Shown here: piece by piece, positions 25,296-33,844 of the stretch
How the letters are laid out: each line of letters starts with the position of its first letter
Position numbering within the stretch: the stretch's first letter is position 1
Assembly (NCBI RefSeq): GCF_002915575.1
Contig: NZ_PQGD01000026.1
Location: 1-64,000, forward strand
Direction: 5' to 3'
Source: Superficieibacter electus
GTDB taxonomy: Bacteria; Pseudomonadota; Gammaproteobacteria; Enterobacterales; Enterobacteriaceae
Length of the DNA: 64,000 nt
Notes under the pieces: model-generated
Database searches by the model: none
What the model was told of the DNA's origin: nothing
The model's input: the letters and a program-made list of their open reading frames with translations, nothing else
Position numbers and translations under genes: made by a program

Positions 25296-26504
25296 ATGGG
25301 GTTCAGGTTCAGAAAGTCGATCAACATTATTCCTGGCGTTCGCCTCAACCTGAGTAACGGTGCACCGAGCCTGAGTGTCGGGCCGAGAGGTGCTTCCGTT
25401 TCTTTTGGTAGCCGGGGGACCTATGCCAATCTGGGCTTGCCCGGTACCGGGCTGAGTTACCGTACCCGGCTTGACCGGGCCGCGCGTTCCGGAGGTGGAA
25501 ACCGGACGGCAACCGACCCGGGGCTCAGACAGGCGCTTGAGCAGGAAGCCGCTGAACTCATGTCAGCGGTAACCGCAATCCGTAATATTCACGAGCTGAC
25601 GCCGGATCCAAAAACAGGCATCAGCTGGGCAGAGCTGGAAGCAGTATACCTGCATAACAGAACGTCGCCTTTTCAGGTTCCGGCACCGGTGCGTCCAGAA
25701 AAGCCAGACTACCTTGCATTGCCGGAAAAGCCTGCCGAGAGCGAAGGCATTAGTTTTCTGGGTAAATGGTTTGAATCGGAATCAGCTAAAGCTGAGCGCC
25801 ACGCCGAAAATCTTCGCCGGTGGCAGCAGGAGCTGATTGATGTGGAGCGTGAGAATACCCTTCGACAGCACCGGTACCAGCAACAACGGACGGCCTGGGC
25901 CGAACAGTATGCAAACTGGAAGTTTGAAGCAGAAGAACATGAAAAACGGCTCGCCACGGCTCAGGCAGATGCCCGGCAGCAGTTCCGGACAGACGCCGCG
26001 TTTTTCGAATCATACCTGGCGGGTGTGCTGGCAGAAACTGAATGGCCGCGTGAAACGATTGTTGCATTTGAAGTAAAGCCGGAGCTATCAGCAGTCCTGC
26101 TGGACGTTGATTTAGCTGAGATTGAAGATTTCCCTGATAAGATTTACGGCGTTAATGCCCGGGGCACGGAGCTGACGGAAAAAGCCATGACGCAAAAAGC
26201 CGTACGCGAAAACTATGCCCGCCACGTCCATGGCTGCTTGTTCCGCCTGGTCGGTATCGTTTTACATACGCTACCTTTCGACAACGTGATTGTGTCAGGC
26301 TTTACGCAACGGGTCAGTAAGCGGACCGGCTATCTGGAGGATGAGTATATCCTGTCCTGCAAATGCACTCGCAGCCAGATGTCGTCAGTAAATTTTGCAG
26401 GCATAGAACACATTGATCCGGTTGAAGCGTTAGGCGATCACCCGGTTATTCGAAAGATGAGCAGTACCTTCATTTTTCAGCCTATTGAACCACTAACCCT
26501 TTAA
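25296..26504 (+). CDS. DUF4236 protein with coiled-coil middle
   Basis: A 402-aa protein. The N-terminal 60 residues match DUF4236 (MGFRFRKSINIIPGVRLNLS, and VGPRGASVSFGSRGTYANLG), a short beta-rich module of unknown function. Residues 180-260 are strongly charged and helical (EENTLRQHRYQQQRTAWAEQ-like stretch), probably a coiled coil. The C-terminal domain ends FIFQPIEPLTL. No signal peptide or TM helix. It starts 10 bp after the lyase gene and precedes terW by 17 bp, so it belongs to the same operon. DUF4236 genes are common partners of Ter islands. Confidence 0.8.
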   Translation: MGFRFRKSINIIPGVRLNLSNGAPSLSVGPRGASVSFGSRGTYANLGLPGTGLSYRTRLDRAARSGGGNRTATDPGLRQALEQEAAELMSAVTAIRNIHELTPDPKTGISWAELEAVYLHNRTSPFQVPAPVRPEKPDYLALPEKPAESEGISFLGKWFESESAKAERHAENLRRWQQELIDVERENTLRQHRYQQQRTAWAEQYANWKFEAEEHEKRLATAQADARQQFRTDAAFFESYLAGVLAETEWPRETIVAFEVKPELSAVLLDVDLAEIEDFPDKIYGVNARGTELTEKAMTQKAVRENYARHVHGCLFRLVGIVLHTLPFDNVIVSGFTQRVSKRTGYLEDEYILSCKCTRSQMSSVNFAGIEHIDPVEALGDHPVIRKMSSTFIFQPIEPLTL

Positions 26505-26521
26505 GCAGGCTAAATCTTACG

Positions 26522-26989
26522 ATGCAATTAAATACCAGACAGGCCCGGATTTTTAAGCTTGCCAACTTACTGGGCACCGGCAAGCCCGTTTCCGCTGCCG
26601 ACATTATAACCAGTCTGGAATGCTCAGAGCCGACATTAACCCGGGCCCTCAAAGAGCTACGCGAGTCATATTCTGCGGAGATCAAATACAGCAAGGCAGG
26701 TCATTCCTACCATCTCGTTAATCCGGGCCAGCTGGATAAAAAGACCCTTCGCCGGATGAATGAAGCGCTCGCACAGAATGCTGAACTGAAAACCGGTGAG
26801 TCTACAGGGAAGGTCGTACTCGATAAGGATAAAAAAACAGCCGTGTCCTTATCGCTACGCATGCGGATCTTAAGAAAAATTGACCGTCTGGCTGCGCTGA
26901 GTGGCTCGACCCGAAGTGAAGCGGTAGAGAAGCTGGCTCTGCACTCCGTTGACGAACTGATAAAAGAATACAGCGCTAAAAAGTCCTGA
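26522..26989 (+). CDS. terW: TerW, winged-helix regulator of the ter locus
   Basis: A 155-aa protein. The first 75 residues form a winged helix (ARIFKLANLLGTGKPVSAAD, then LECSEPTLTRALKELRESY) typical of WYL-type and DeoR-like N-terminal HTHs. The C-terminal part has RMRILRKIDRLAALSGSTRS, resembling a ribbon-helix-helix. TerW is a conserved part of terWXY and is considered a DNA-binding regulator. It is last in the plus-strand biosynthetic operon and followed by a strong terminator. The palindromes in the divergent terZ promoter are the natural candidate targets. Confidence 0.9.
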   Translation: MQLNTRQARIFKLANLLGTGKPVSAADIITSLECSEPTLTRALKELRESYSAEIKYSKAGHSYHLVNPGQLDKKTLRRMNEALAQNAELKTGESTGKVVLDKDKKTAVSLSLRMRILRKIDRLAALSGSTRSEAVEKLALHSVDELIKEYSAKKS

Positions 26990-27002
26990 CGCTAAATCTC
27001 AG

Positions 27003-27026
27003 ACCGGGGTGAAAACCCCGGTTTTG
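27003..27026 (+). terminator. Terminator after terW
   Basis: ACCGGGG (27003-27009) pairs with CCCCGGT (27016-27022) across a GAAAA-type loop and is followed by TTTGTC. Confidence 0.85.
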
Positions 27027-27184
27027 TCATATTTTACCTCTGTATTGGCGTGACGTAGTTTTGATCTATTCTCCTCCCGCAATGCCAGCAGCGCCTTACT
27101 GACTACAAAACCTGGTGTCTTGACATCCTCTTGTGCTACACATCAATCTTTGGGCGTTTTACACTCCATTCATGCAGATCTGTG

Positions 27185-27206
27185 ATGTATGATGAATTTC
27201 ATACAT
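27185..27206. promoter_or_regulatory. Palindrome in the terY1 upstream region
   Basis: ATGTATGA (27185-27192) and TCATACAT (27199-27206) are perfectly inverted. It lies 245 bp before terY1 in a 400-bp gap that otherwise holds only AT-rich promoter-like sequence. It contains TATGAT-like half sites resembling those at 20183, so a common regulator is possible. Confidence 0.4.
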
Positions 27207-27451
27207 AAGACAGTTTATTTGTCCGAGTTTTTTCAGAAATCTTATATTCCAGTCCGGTCTGAATTATTTTTCTGTTGATAAGAGGCCATTCACATGTCGG
27301 TAATTCTATGGTGGTTAACTTATTTCTTTAATGCCGCTTCTGAGTATTTAATCTCCACCCGACAGATGTCGTGCCGTTTTATCAAATCAACAAACCCTGG
27401 CCTCTTCCTGAAACTACTCTCCTCTTCCGATCTCTTAAGAAGGAATTACAT

Positions 27452-28090
27452 TTGAGACGCTTACCCGTATATCTGCTACTCGACACGTCCGGCTCTATGC
27501 ACGGAGAGCCTATCGAAGCGGTTAAAAATGGCGTTCAGACGCTGCTTACCACGCTGAAACAGGATCCGTATGCACTCGAAACGGCTCACGTGTCAGTGAT
27601 CACCTTTGATTCTTCAGCCCGACAGGCAGTCCCCCTGACAGACCTCCTGAGTTTCCAGATGCCAGCACTAACAGCCAGCGGCACCACGTCTCTTGGCGAA
27701 GCGCTTTCCCTCACGGCCAGCTCCATTGCCAAAGAAGTACAGAAAACGACGGCTGACACTAAAGGTGACTGGCGTCCCCTTGTATTCCTGATGACGGATG
27801 GAAGTCCGAATGATGACTGGCGTAAAGGCCTGAATGACTTTAAAGCGGCCAGAACCGGCGTTGTTGTGGCATGTGCAGCCGGGCATGATGCCGATACCAG
27901 CGTCCTCAAAGAAATCACTGAAATCGTGGTTCAGCTCGATACAGCTGACAGTTCGACGATTAAAGCTTTCTTTAAATGGGTCAGTGCGAGCATTTCGGTA
28001 GGCAGTCAGAAAGTGGAGTCCAGCAAAAAAGAAGTGATCGGTCTTGAAGACCTGCCACCGCCGCCGCCAGAAGTAAATGTGGTCTTATAA
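27452..28090 (+). CDS. terY1: TerY-type VWA protein (first copy)
   Basis: A 212-aa von Willebrand A domain protein. The start is taken as TTG 27452, with AAGGAATTACAT upstream, because the product LRRLPVYLLLDTSGSMHGEP then aligns end to end with the second TerY (212 aa); the longer ATG frame adds 27 unaligned residues. MIDAS is DTSGSMHG, the middle has GTTSLGEAL, and the later metal residue is in FLMTDGSPNDDW. The C-terminus ends PPPPPEVNVVL, a Pro-rich tail shared by TerY2. It acts with TerX, kinase and phosphatase in a Ter-linked phosphosignalling module. Confidence 0.9.
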   Translation: MRRLPVYLLLDTSGSMHGEPIEAVKNGVQTLLTTLKQDPYALETAHVSVITFDSSARQAVPLTDLLSFQMPALTASGTTSLGEALSLTASSIAKEVQKTTADTKGDWRPLVFLMTDGSPNDDWRKGLNDFKAARTGVVVACAAGHDADTSVLKEITEIVVQLDTADSSTIKAFFKWVSASISVGSQKVESSKKEVIGLEDLPPPPPEVNVVL

Positions 28091-28112
28091 TTTTATTGAT
28101 TAAGGGGATATC

Positions 28113-28754
28113 ATGTCTGTCAGTCTGAGCAAAGGCCAGGGCGTAAGCCTGAAAAAAAATGAATACGATCTCTCGTCCGTTACTATCGGCCTCGGTTGGG
28201 ATATTAATGAGGAAAAGAAAGGTTTTCTCGGCGGGATCTTTGGTAAAAAAGAAGAAGAATACGACCTTGATGTGATCGCTTTCCTGTGTAATTCAGCCGG
28301 AAAGGTGACCGATCTCGGCAATGTGGAAAATGGTAAACCAACGCTTGTGAATGGCGATATCATCTTTTTCAACAGCCTTCGCCATAAGTCAGGCAATATC
28401 TGGCTGACGGGCGATAACCGAACCGGAGCCGGTGACGGTGACGATGAGCAAATTATTGTGCGCCTGAATTCCCTTGACGCTCAGTACGAGAAAATTGTGT
28501 TCATCGTTCAGATCTACAATGGTGAAAAGCTCCAGCAGCACTTTGGTAAAGTTCAGAATGCCTTCATCCGGGCAGTAGATGCCCGTAATATTGAAATGGC
28601 ACGATTCGATCTTTCTGGCGGACCCGCCTTCGCCAGCCAGCGCTCCATGGTCTTTGCCGAGCTGATACGCGAGGCTACAGGCTGGAAACTCAGGGCAATT
28701 GGTGAGCCTTCAGAATCAGATTCGTTTGTCTCGCACCTGAGGAATTACATGTGA
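28113..28754 (+). CDS. terX: TerX, TerD-family protein
   Basis: A 213-aa TerD-domain protein starting [20 protein letters not shown]. It has the EEKKGFLGGIFGKKEEEYDL insert related to TerZ, the acidic motif GDNRTGAGDGDDEQ, and ends FVSHLRNYM. It lies between two TerY genes and shares its stop region with terY2 (TGATG). TerX is thought to link the TerY/kinase/phosphatase triad to the TerD-type complex by binding Ca2+ and VWA partners. Length and neighbourhood are those of terX of terWXY clusters. Confidence 0.9.
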   Translation: MSVSLSKGQGVSLKKNEYDLSSVTIGLGWDINEEKKGFLGGIFGKKEEEYDLDVIAFLCNSAGKVTDLGNVENGKPTLVNGDIIFFNSLRHKSGNIWLTGDNRTGAGDGDDEQIIVRLNSLDAQYEKIVFIVQIYNGEKLQQHFGKVQNAFIRAVDARNIEMARFDLSGGPAFASQRSMVFAELIREATGWKLRAIGEPSESDSFVSHLRNYM

Positions 28755-29392
28755 TGCGCCGCCTGCCTGTTTACCTTGTTATCGACACATCCGGCTCGAT
28801 GCGCGGTGAGTCAATCCATTCCGTTAACGTTGGAATTCAGGCGATGCTTAGCGCTCTTCGCCAGGATCCCTACGCCCTCGAAAGCGTTCATATCTCCATT
28901 ATCACCTATGACAATGAGGCGCGTGAGTTCATTCCTCTCACGCCGCTGGAAGACTTCCAGTTTTCTGACATCGTTGTGCCAAGCGCAGGCGGGACGTTCA
29001 CCGGTGCTGCCCTTGAATGTCTGATGCAGTGTGTTGAACGGGATGTACGTCGCTCAGATGGTGATACCAAAGGAGACTGGCGTCCTCTGGTATTCCTGAT
29101 GACTGATGGAACCCCTTCTGATGCCCTGGCGTACGGTGAAGCGGTAAAAGCGATTCGCGGCCGGGGATTCGGATCCATCATTGCCTGCGCCGTTGGTCCT
29201 AAAGCAGGCCATGAGCACTTAAAACAGCTCACCGATAAGGTTGTGTCTCTGGAGACGCTAGATTCAACCGCGTTTGCAGGTTTCTTTAAATGGGTATCGG
29301 CCAGCGTGTCTTCCGGCAGCACAAGCGCGGGGATTAATAACGGAACTGATACCCTTCCCCCTCCTCCACCAGAAATCCAGCTGGTGCTCTGA
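28754..29392 (+). CDS. terY2: TerY-type VWA protein (second copy)
   Basis: A 212-aa VWA protein with ATG 28754 overlapping the terX stop. MRRLPVYLVIDTSGSMRGES has the MIDAS DTSGS, GGTFTGAALECLM the Thr metal ligand and VFLMTDGTPSDAL the Asp. It ends PPPPPEIQLVL, like terY1. The sequence is close to terY1 throughout, so the pair comes from a duplication around terX. It is followed by a 13-bp perfect hairpin before terY3. Confidence 0.9.
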   Translation: MRRLPVYLVIDTSGSMRGESIHSVNVGIQAMLSALRQDPYALESVHISIITYDNEAREFIPLTPLEDFQFSDIVVPSAGGTFTGAALECLMQCVERDVRRSDGDTKGDWRPLVFLMTDGTPSDALAYGEAVKAIRGRGFGSIIACAVGPKAGHEHLKQLTDKVVSLETLDSTAFAGFFKWVSASVSSGSTSAGINNGTDTLPPPPPEIQLVL

Positions 29393-29396
29393 CAGA

Positions 29397-29430
29397 CAGA
29401 AAGGTGCTGTTTCCGGGCAGCACCTTTCTG
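29397..29430 (+). terminator. Strong hairpin between terY2 and terY3
   Basis: CAGAAAGGTGCTG (29397-29409) pairs perfectly with CAGCACCTTTCTG (29418-29430), loop of 8 nt. No clear T-run follows, so it may act as an attenuator or mRNA-processing/stability element that sets the level of terY3 and the kinase/phosphatase genes. Confidence 0.55.
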
Positions 29431-29476
29431 TACAGCAACGTTTTCTGCTGGCCGTACCAGCCGTACGAGGAAAATT

Positions 29477-30517
29477 ATGAGACGCCTTCCCGTGTTTTTT
29501 GTCCTGGACTGTTCAGAGTCCATGATTGGTGAAAACCTGAAAAAAATGACTGATGGTCTGCAAATGATCGTCGGAGATTTAAGAAAGGATCCACACGCAC
29601 TTGAAACAGCCTGGGTCTCGGTAATCGCATTTGCCGGTGTAGCCCGTACGATTGTACCTCTTCACGAAATTGCCTCGTTCTACCCTCCCCGCCTTCCCGT
29701 TGGCGGCGGTACGAGCCTTGGAGCTGCATTGCGTGAGCTGACCGTGCAAATTGATACCCAGGTCAGAAAAACCACTCATGAGGCTAAAGGCGACTGGAAA
29801 CCCGTCGTGTATCTCCTTACCGACGGACGTCCGACTGACGACACAACCGCAGAAGTGAAGCGCTGGAAGGATCACTACGCGAGTAAAGTGAATCTCATTG
29901 CCGTTGGCCTGGGGCCGTCAGCGGACCTGAATATCCTGCGGCAACTGACAGAGAATGTCATGCTGTTCACCGAATCTCAGGAAGGGGACTTTACCCGCTT
30001 CATCAAATGGATCACGGCCTCGGTTACGGCGCACAGCCGCAGCGTCGGGGACGACAAACAACCTGAGCTCAGCCAGACTGAATACATAGTCCGGCTGGCC
30101 AAGGACGAGCCAGTAAAAGCGTACGACGAAAACTGCGTTACGCTTACCGGCCGTTGCAGCAAGACCCGTCGTCCGTACCTGATGAAGTATGAACGGCCAC
30201 CAGCAAGGGTTTCCGGGCTCGATTTCAGTCTGAACCTGAACAGCTTTAATATTGCCGGATGCTATCCCATCGATGAGGACTATTTTGCGTGGTCAGATGC
30301 CACCGCTACCGGTTTGCAGGTAAATACCAGCGAACTGCATGGCGTACCGGGTTGCCCCCACTGCGGTAATGCCAGTGCGTTTGCCCTGTGCTCATGCGGA
30401 AAGTTGCTGTGTATTGACGGCCCGGATGACGTGATCTGCCCGTGGTGTGAAACAGGCCTGTCATTCAGCAATGATGGCGGAAACACTAACTTCGACGTAA
30501 ACAGAGGGAGAGGTTGA
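29477..30517 (+). CDS. terY3: TerY-type VWA protein with C-terminal zinc ribbon
   Basis: A 346-aa protein. Residues 1-215 form a VWA domain: MRRLPVFFVLDCSESMIGEN has the MIDAS as DCSES (Cys for the usual Thr), then GGGTSLGAALREL and VYLLTDGRPTDDT. Residues 290-335 form a treble-clef or double zinc ribbon (CPHCGNASAFALCSCGKLLC and CPWCETGL). It is the TerY of the TerY-P triad, in which a VWA protein, a PP2C phosphatase and a kinase are encoded together. Its stop overlaps the phosphatase ATG (TGATG). Confidence 0.9.
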   Translation: MRRLPVFFVLDCSESMIGENLKKMTDGLQMIVGDLRKDPHALETAWVSVIAFAGVARTIVPLHEIASFYPPRLPVGGGTSLGAALRELTVQIDTQVRKTTHEAKGDWKPVVYLLTDGRPTDDTTAEVKRWKDHYASKVNLIAVGLGPSADLNILRQLTENVMLFTESQEGDFTRFIKWITASVTAHSRSVGDDKQPELSQTEYIVRLAKDEPVKAYDENCVTLTGRCSKTRRPYLMKYERPPARVSGLDFSLNLNSFNIAGCYPIDEDYFAWSDATATGLQVNTSELHGVPGCPHCGNASAFALCSCGKLLCIDGPDDVICPWCETGLSFSNDGGNTNFDVNRGRG

Positions 30518-32154
30518 TGTCGCAAAATGCTTTACTTGAAGAGAAGATTATCCGCTTAGTTCTGTCTGAGCTGGGCCACCCTGTTGAAGGTGAGCGGCTT
30601 TTACTTCTATCGCAGGACCCATCCCTTACCGAAGAAATTATGCGGCTTAAAGAGCGGATTGAGAGCCTTGCACAGGGTTTATCTGCGCGGGTTAGCGAAG
30701 GTGATAACGACGCAGAGATTGCCGCCTCGTCAGCATCCAGTCTTTCCGATCAGCAACAAACGGTCGTAAGTGTTGCTGATAACCCGGGCATTGACGCTAC
30801 CGATACATCAGCACTGCAACCCCTGCCAGAAAATGAGCCTCATCCTCCGTTCTGGAAGCTGATGCCTTATTACGAATTTGATAAACCAGCACAGAGGGAA
30901 GACGAAAACCTGTCTTCCCTGGTATTAAAACCCGGGCAGATACCGACAGGCCAGCAGCGGGCCAGCTTAGCTGTGCCACCTGCCGTTCCCCCGAGAGCTA
31001 AAATAACGATCCCCAACGCCCGCGCAGGCGAACGTTTCTCTTCGCCGGTTGCTATCGTTCTGGGTGAGGGCCAGCAGGCTACTGTCAGGGACGTTGTCTT
31101 TCCCCGGAACATTGGCCTGTCTTTTGACAAAGAACAGGAGTTGCTGACAGGTACTCCCACCGAAAGCGGCGATATAGAGCTTTCAGTAATCTGGTCATGC
31201 ACGTCGCACGACGAATGTGAAACAAAACAGCTATTTATAATCAATCCCGATCCGAGAAGCCTGTGGAAGGTGGTAGAGCCACCAGCAGACGCTCCCTACC
31301 CTAAGTCCCATCTGGACGCTGCTGGCCTGGTCAGGGGTGATATACGTATTGCTGCCGCCAGTCGCCGGGGACGCTCTCATGAGCATGCCGGAAGCTTCAG
31401 AGATGACGACTTCTACATCAACCACTGCCAGGAAACAGGATGGTCTGTCATGCTGGTCGCAGACGGAGCCGGTAGTGCGGTAAATTCCCGGGAAGGCTCC
31501 CGGATTGCAGTCAAAACGGCTGGCGATTACCTTTTAAATCAGCTCAGTGGTGTGAAAGGCGTCCATTTAAAGCAGCACATCACGGCGTGGGAAGGGAGCG
31601 ATCAGCAGGCAACAATAAACGCCATGCTTCATCATTTTAAACAGGCAGCTACGCTCGCGGTCAACAGTATCCAGAACGAAGCCATTTGTGCAGAACAACC
31701 TGTGAAATCCTATTCAACAACCCTTCTGGCAACTGTAGCGCTACGAACTGATAACGAGCTGTTTGCGGCTGCATTCTGGCTTGGTGATGGTGCGATAGGT
31801 GCATACAGCCCTTCCGGTAAAGTCAGGATACTGGGAAATCCCGATAGCGGAGAATACGCAGGACAAACCCGTTTCCTTGACCAGAGCATTATCGCAGACC
31901 CCTCGTTTAGCGGCCGCATCAGCGTGGGTAAATGGAATGATGTATCTCACTTGATCCTCATGACAGACGGCGTCTCAGACCCTCTGTTTGAGACGGATAA
32001 TGGGCTTCGCAGTGACGAAAAATGGACCCGTCTCGTTGATGAGCTCAACCCTGTCCTTACAGACGCCAGTATTGCGCCTGAGAGGTTAGGCGACTGGCTT
32101 AACTTTTTCTCCACAGGGAACCATGATGACCGCACTATTGCGGTGTTGTGGTAA
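30517..32154 (+). CDS. PP2C-family protein phosphatase of the TerY-P triad
   Basis: A 545-aa protein starting at ATG 30517, which overlaps the terY3 stop. The N-terminal 130 residues are low-complexity and acidic. About residues 155-235 look like an Ig-like domain (KITIPNARAGERFSSPVAI, LLTGTPTESGDIELSVIW). The C-terminal 280 residues are a PP2C/SpoIIE-type phosphatase: VADGAGSAVNSREGSRIAV, AFWLGDGAIGAY, LMTDGVSDPLFE and GNHDDRTIAVLW supply the metal-binding Asp residues. It should remove Ser/Thr phosphates placed by the neighbouring kinase. It overlaps the longest possible kinase frame. Confidence 0.88.
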   Translation: MSQNALLEEKIIRLVLSELGHPVEGERLLLLSQDPSLTEEIMRLKERIESLAQGLSARVSEGDNDAEIAASSASSLSDQQQTVVSVADNPGIDATDTSALQPLPENEPHPPFWKLMPYYEFDKPAQREDENLSSLVLKPGQIPTGQQRASLAVPPAVPPRAKITIPNARAGERFSSPVAIVLGEGQQATVRDVVFPRNIGLSFDKEQELLTGTPTESGDIELSVIWSCTSHDECETKQLFIINPDPRSLWKVVEPPADAPYPKSHLDAAGLVRGDIRIAAASRRGRSHEHAGSFRDDDFYINHCQETGWSVMLVADGAGSAVNSREGSRIAVKTAGDYLLNQLSGVKGVHLKQHITAWEGSDQQATINAMLHHFKQAATLAVNSIQNEAICAEQPVKSYSTTLLATVALRTDNELFAAAFWLGDGAIGAYSPSGKVRILGNPDSGEYAGQTRFLDQSIIADPSFSGRISVGKWNDVSHLILMTDGVSDPLFETDNGLRSDEKWTRLVDELNPVLTDASIAPERLGDWLNFFSTGNHDDRTIAVLW

Positions 32155-32179
32155 GGGATACGCTTTTTCGGTGATCAAT

Positions 32180-33679
32180 ATGGCAAATATCGTTACGTGC
32201 AAAACAAAGGACGGCGAAACAGTCCAGTATGTTGACGAGGTAATTGGTTCGGGCTCGATGAAGGATGTTTACTTTTCGCCTGATAAATCATACGTCGTCG
32301 CTTTTTATCATAAACCGCAGAACGAGCAGGCCCGGGATCGGATTGATATGATCACCGGACGCTACAGGCAAAACATTTTTGGCCAGTCCGGAGGTGAATA
32401 CTGGAAGGACCTGTTTTGCTGGCCGACCCATGTTGTTGAGCATGGGCATAAAATCGGCATCGTGGTTCCAACCTACAAAAGCTACTTTTTCTTTAAATAC
32501 GGCTCTAAAAACGATGATTTTCTTGGCATAAAAGGTCGTGAAAAGGAAGGCAAATGGTTTGCCAGCGCCAGCAACCAGAACAAATTTCTCGACCCACGTG
32601 AACGAGGCAATACGCTTACCTATCTCAAGGTCTGTCTGCTGCTGACAAGAGCCGTCAGAAGGATGCATGCGGCAGGTCTCTGTCACAGCGATCTAAGCTA
32701 TAAAAACGTGCTTATCGATCCAGAAATGGGACATGCCTGCATCATTGACGTAGACGGCCTGGTTGTCCCTGGAAAGTATCCTCCCGACGTGGTGGGCACC
32801 CCGGATTTTATCGCTCCGGAAGTGGTGAAAACCAGTCATCTTTCCAAAGAGGATCCGAACCGCGTATTGCCAAGCATTACTACTGACCGTCATGCGCTGT
32901 CGGTGCTTATCTACATGTATCTGTTCTTCCGTCATCCGCTACGTGGCGGAAAAATACATGACATGTCGGATGAAGTACGTGATGAGACCTTATCTATGGG
33001 TGAGAAGGCACTCTTCATTGAACATCCGACAGACAAAAGCAATGCAGTCAAAGTCAGTCAGCTATCGTCCTTTTCACTGCCCTGGGCTGACCCGGAGAAA
33101 ATTCCTTACACCATCATGGGCCCTTATCTGACACCTTTGTTTGAGCGCGCCTTTATAGATGGCTTACACGATGCCACTAAACGCCCGACCGCCGATGAGT
33201 GGGAAAGCGCCCTGGTTAAAACAGTCGATCTGATACAGCCCTGCCAGAACAAGGCGTGTGAACAGAAATGGTACGTTTTCTCGGGTAAGACAAAGCCGGT
33301 TTGTCCCTACTGCGGTACGCCATACAAGGGTAAATTACCGGTTCTAAATTTATATTCTTCCCGAAAGGAAGGCAGTTATCGTCCTGACGACCACCGGTTG
33401 ATGGTGTGGAGCGGGCAGTCAATCTATGCGTGGCATGTGAATCGCCTCATTGCGCCAAATGAGCGTACAACCGATTTGCAAAGGAAACGAGTTGGGTATT
33501 TTGTTTTCCATAACGATCAGTGGTGGTTAGTAAATGAAGGCATAAATGGGCTTATGTCATTACCGGATAAACGACAGATTGCCATTGGGGAAAAAATTGA
33601 ACTGACGAATAACGCTCAGTTTGTTCTGTCAAAGGAGGAAGGCGGCAGGCTGGTCGTCGTTCAGTTAGTAGAAAACTAA
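32180..33679 (+). CDS. Protein kinase with C-terminal zinc ribbon, TerY-P triad
   Basis: A 499-aa protein if started at ATG 32180 (MANIVTCKTKDGETVQYVDE), the start that gives the expected N-lobe; an upstream ATG would overlap the phosphatase gene. The N-lobe has VIGSGSMKDVYFSPDKSY (Gly loop). The catalytic loop is HSDLSYKNVLID and the metal motif reads IIDVDGLVV in place of the usual DFG. VVGTPDFIAPEV is the APE-like segment. Near residue 370 a zinc ribbon CQNKACEQKW...CPYCGTPYKG leads to a C-terminal FHA-like or beta-rich domain. It phosphorylates Ser/Thr, probably on TerY or TerX partners. Confidence 0.87.
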   Translation: MANIVTCKTKDGETVQYVDEVIGSGSMKDVYFSPDKSYVVAFYHKPQNEQARDRIDMITGRYRQNIFGQSGGEYWKDLFCWPTHVVEHGHKIGIVVPTYKSYFFFKYGSKNDDFLGIKGREKEGKWFASASNQNKFLDPRERGNTLTYLKVCLLLTRAVRRMHAAGLCHSDLSYKNVLIDPEMGHACIIDVDGLVVPGKYPPDVVGTPDFIAPEVVKTSHLSKEDPNRVLPSITTDRHALSVLIYMYLFFRHPLRGGKIHDMSDEVRDETLSMGEKALFIEHPTDKSNAVKVSQLSSFSLPWADPEKIPYTIMGPYLTPLFERAFIDGLHDATKRPTADEWESALVKTVDLIQPCQNKACEQKWYVFSGKTKPVCPYCGTPYKGKLPVLNLYSSRKEGSYRPDDHRLMVWSGQSIYAWHVNRLIAPNERTTDLQRKRVGYFVFHNDQWWLVNEGINGLMSLPDKRQIAIGEKIELTNNAQFVLSKEEGGRLVVVQLVEN

Positions 33680-33703
33680 CGGACGCCCATAACGACTAAA
33701 ACG

Positions 33704-33772
33704 TTCTGGCAGCATACTGAACCTGTTTAATGAATCACTATATTAAGCTGTGTCAAATTTAAGCTGCCAGAA
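33704..33772. other. Inverted repeat between convergent kinase and CoiA-like genes
   Basis: TTCTGGCAGC (33704-33713) and GCTGCCAGAA (33763-33772) form a perfect 10-bp stem with a 49-nt loop. It may serve as a bidirectional terminator at this convergent junction. Confidence 0.4.
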
Positions 33773-33844
33773 AAACTGACTGTCTGTGCCGGATATGCGG
33801 TACACCTCCTGCGGCAAGGGTTTAATGCGCAAAGCCCAATTTAT

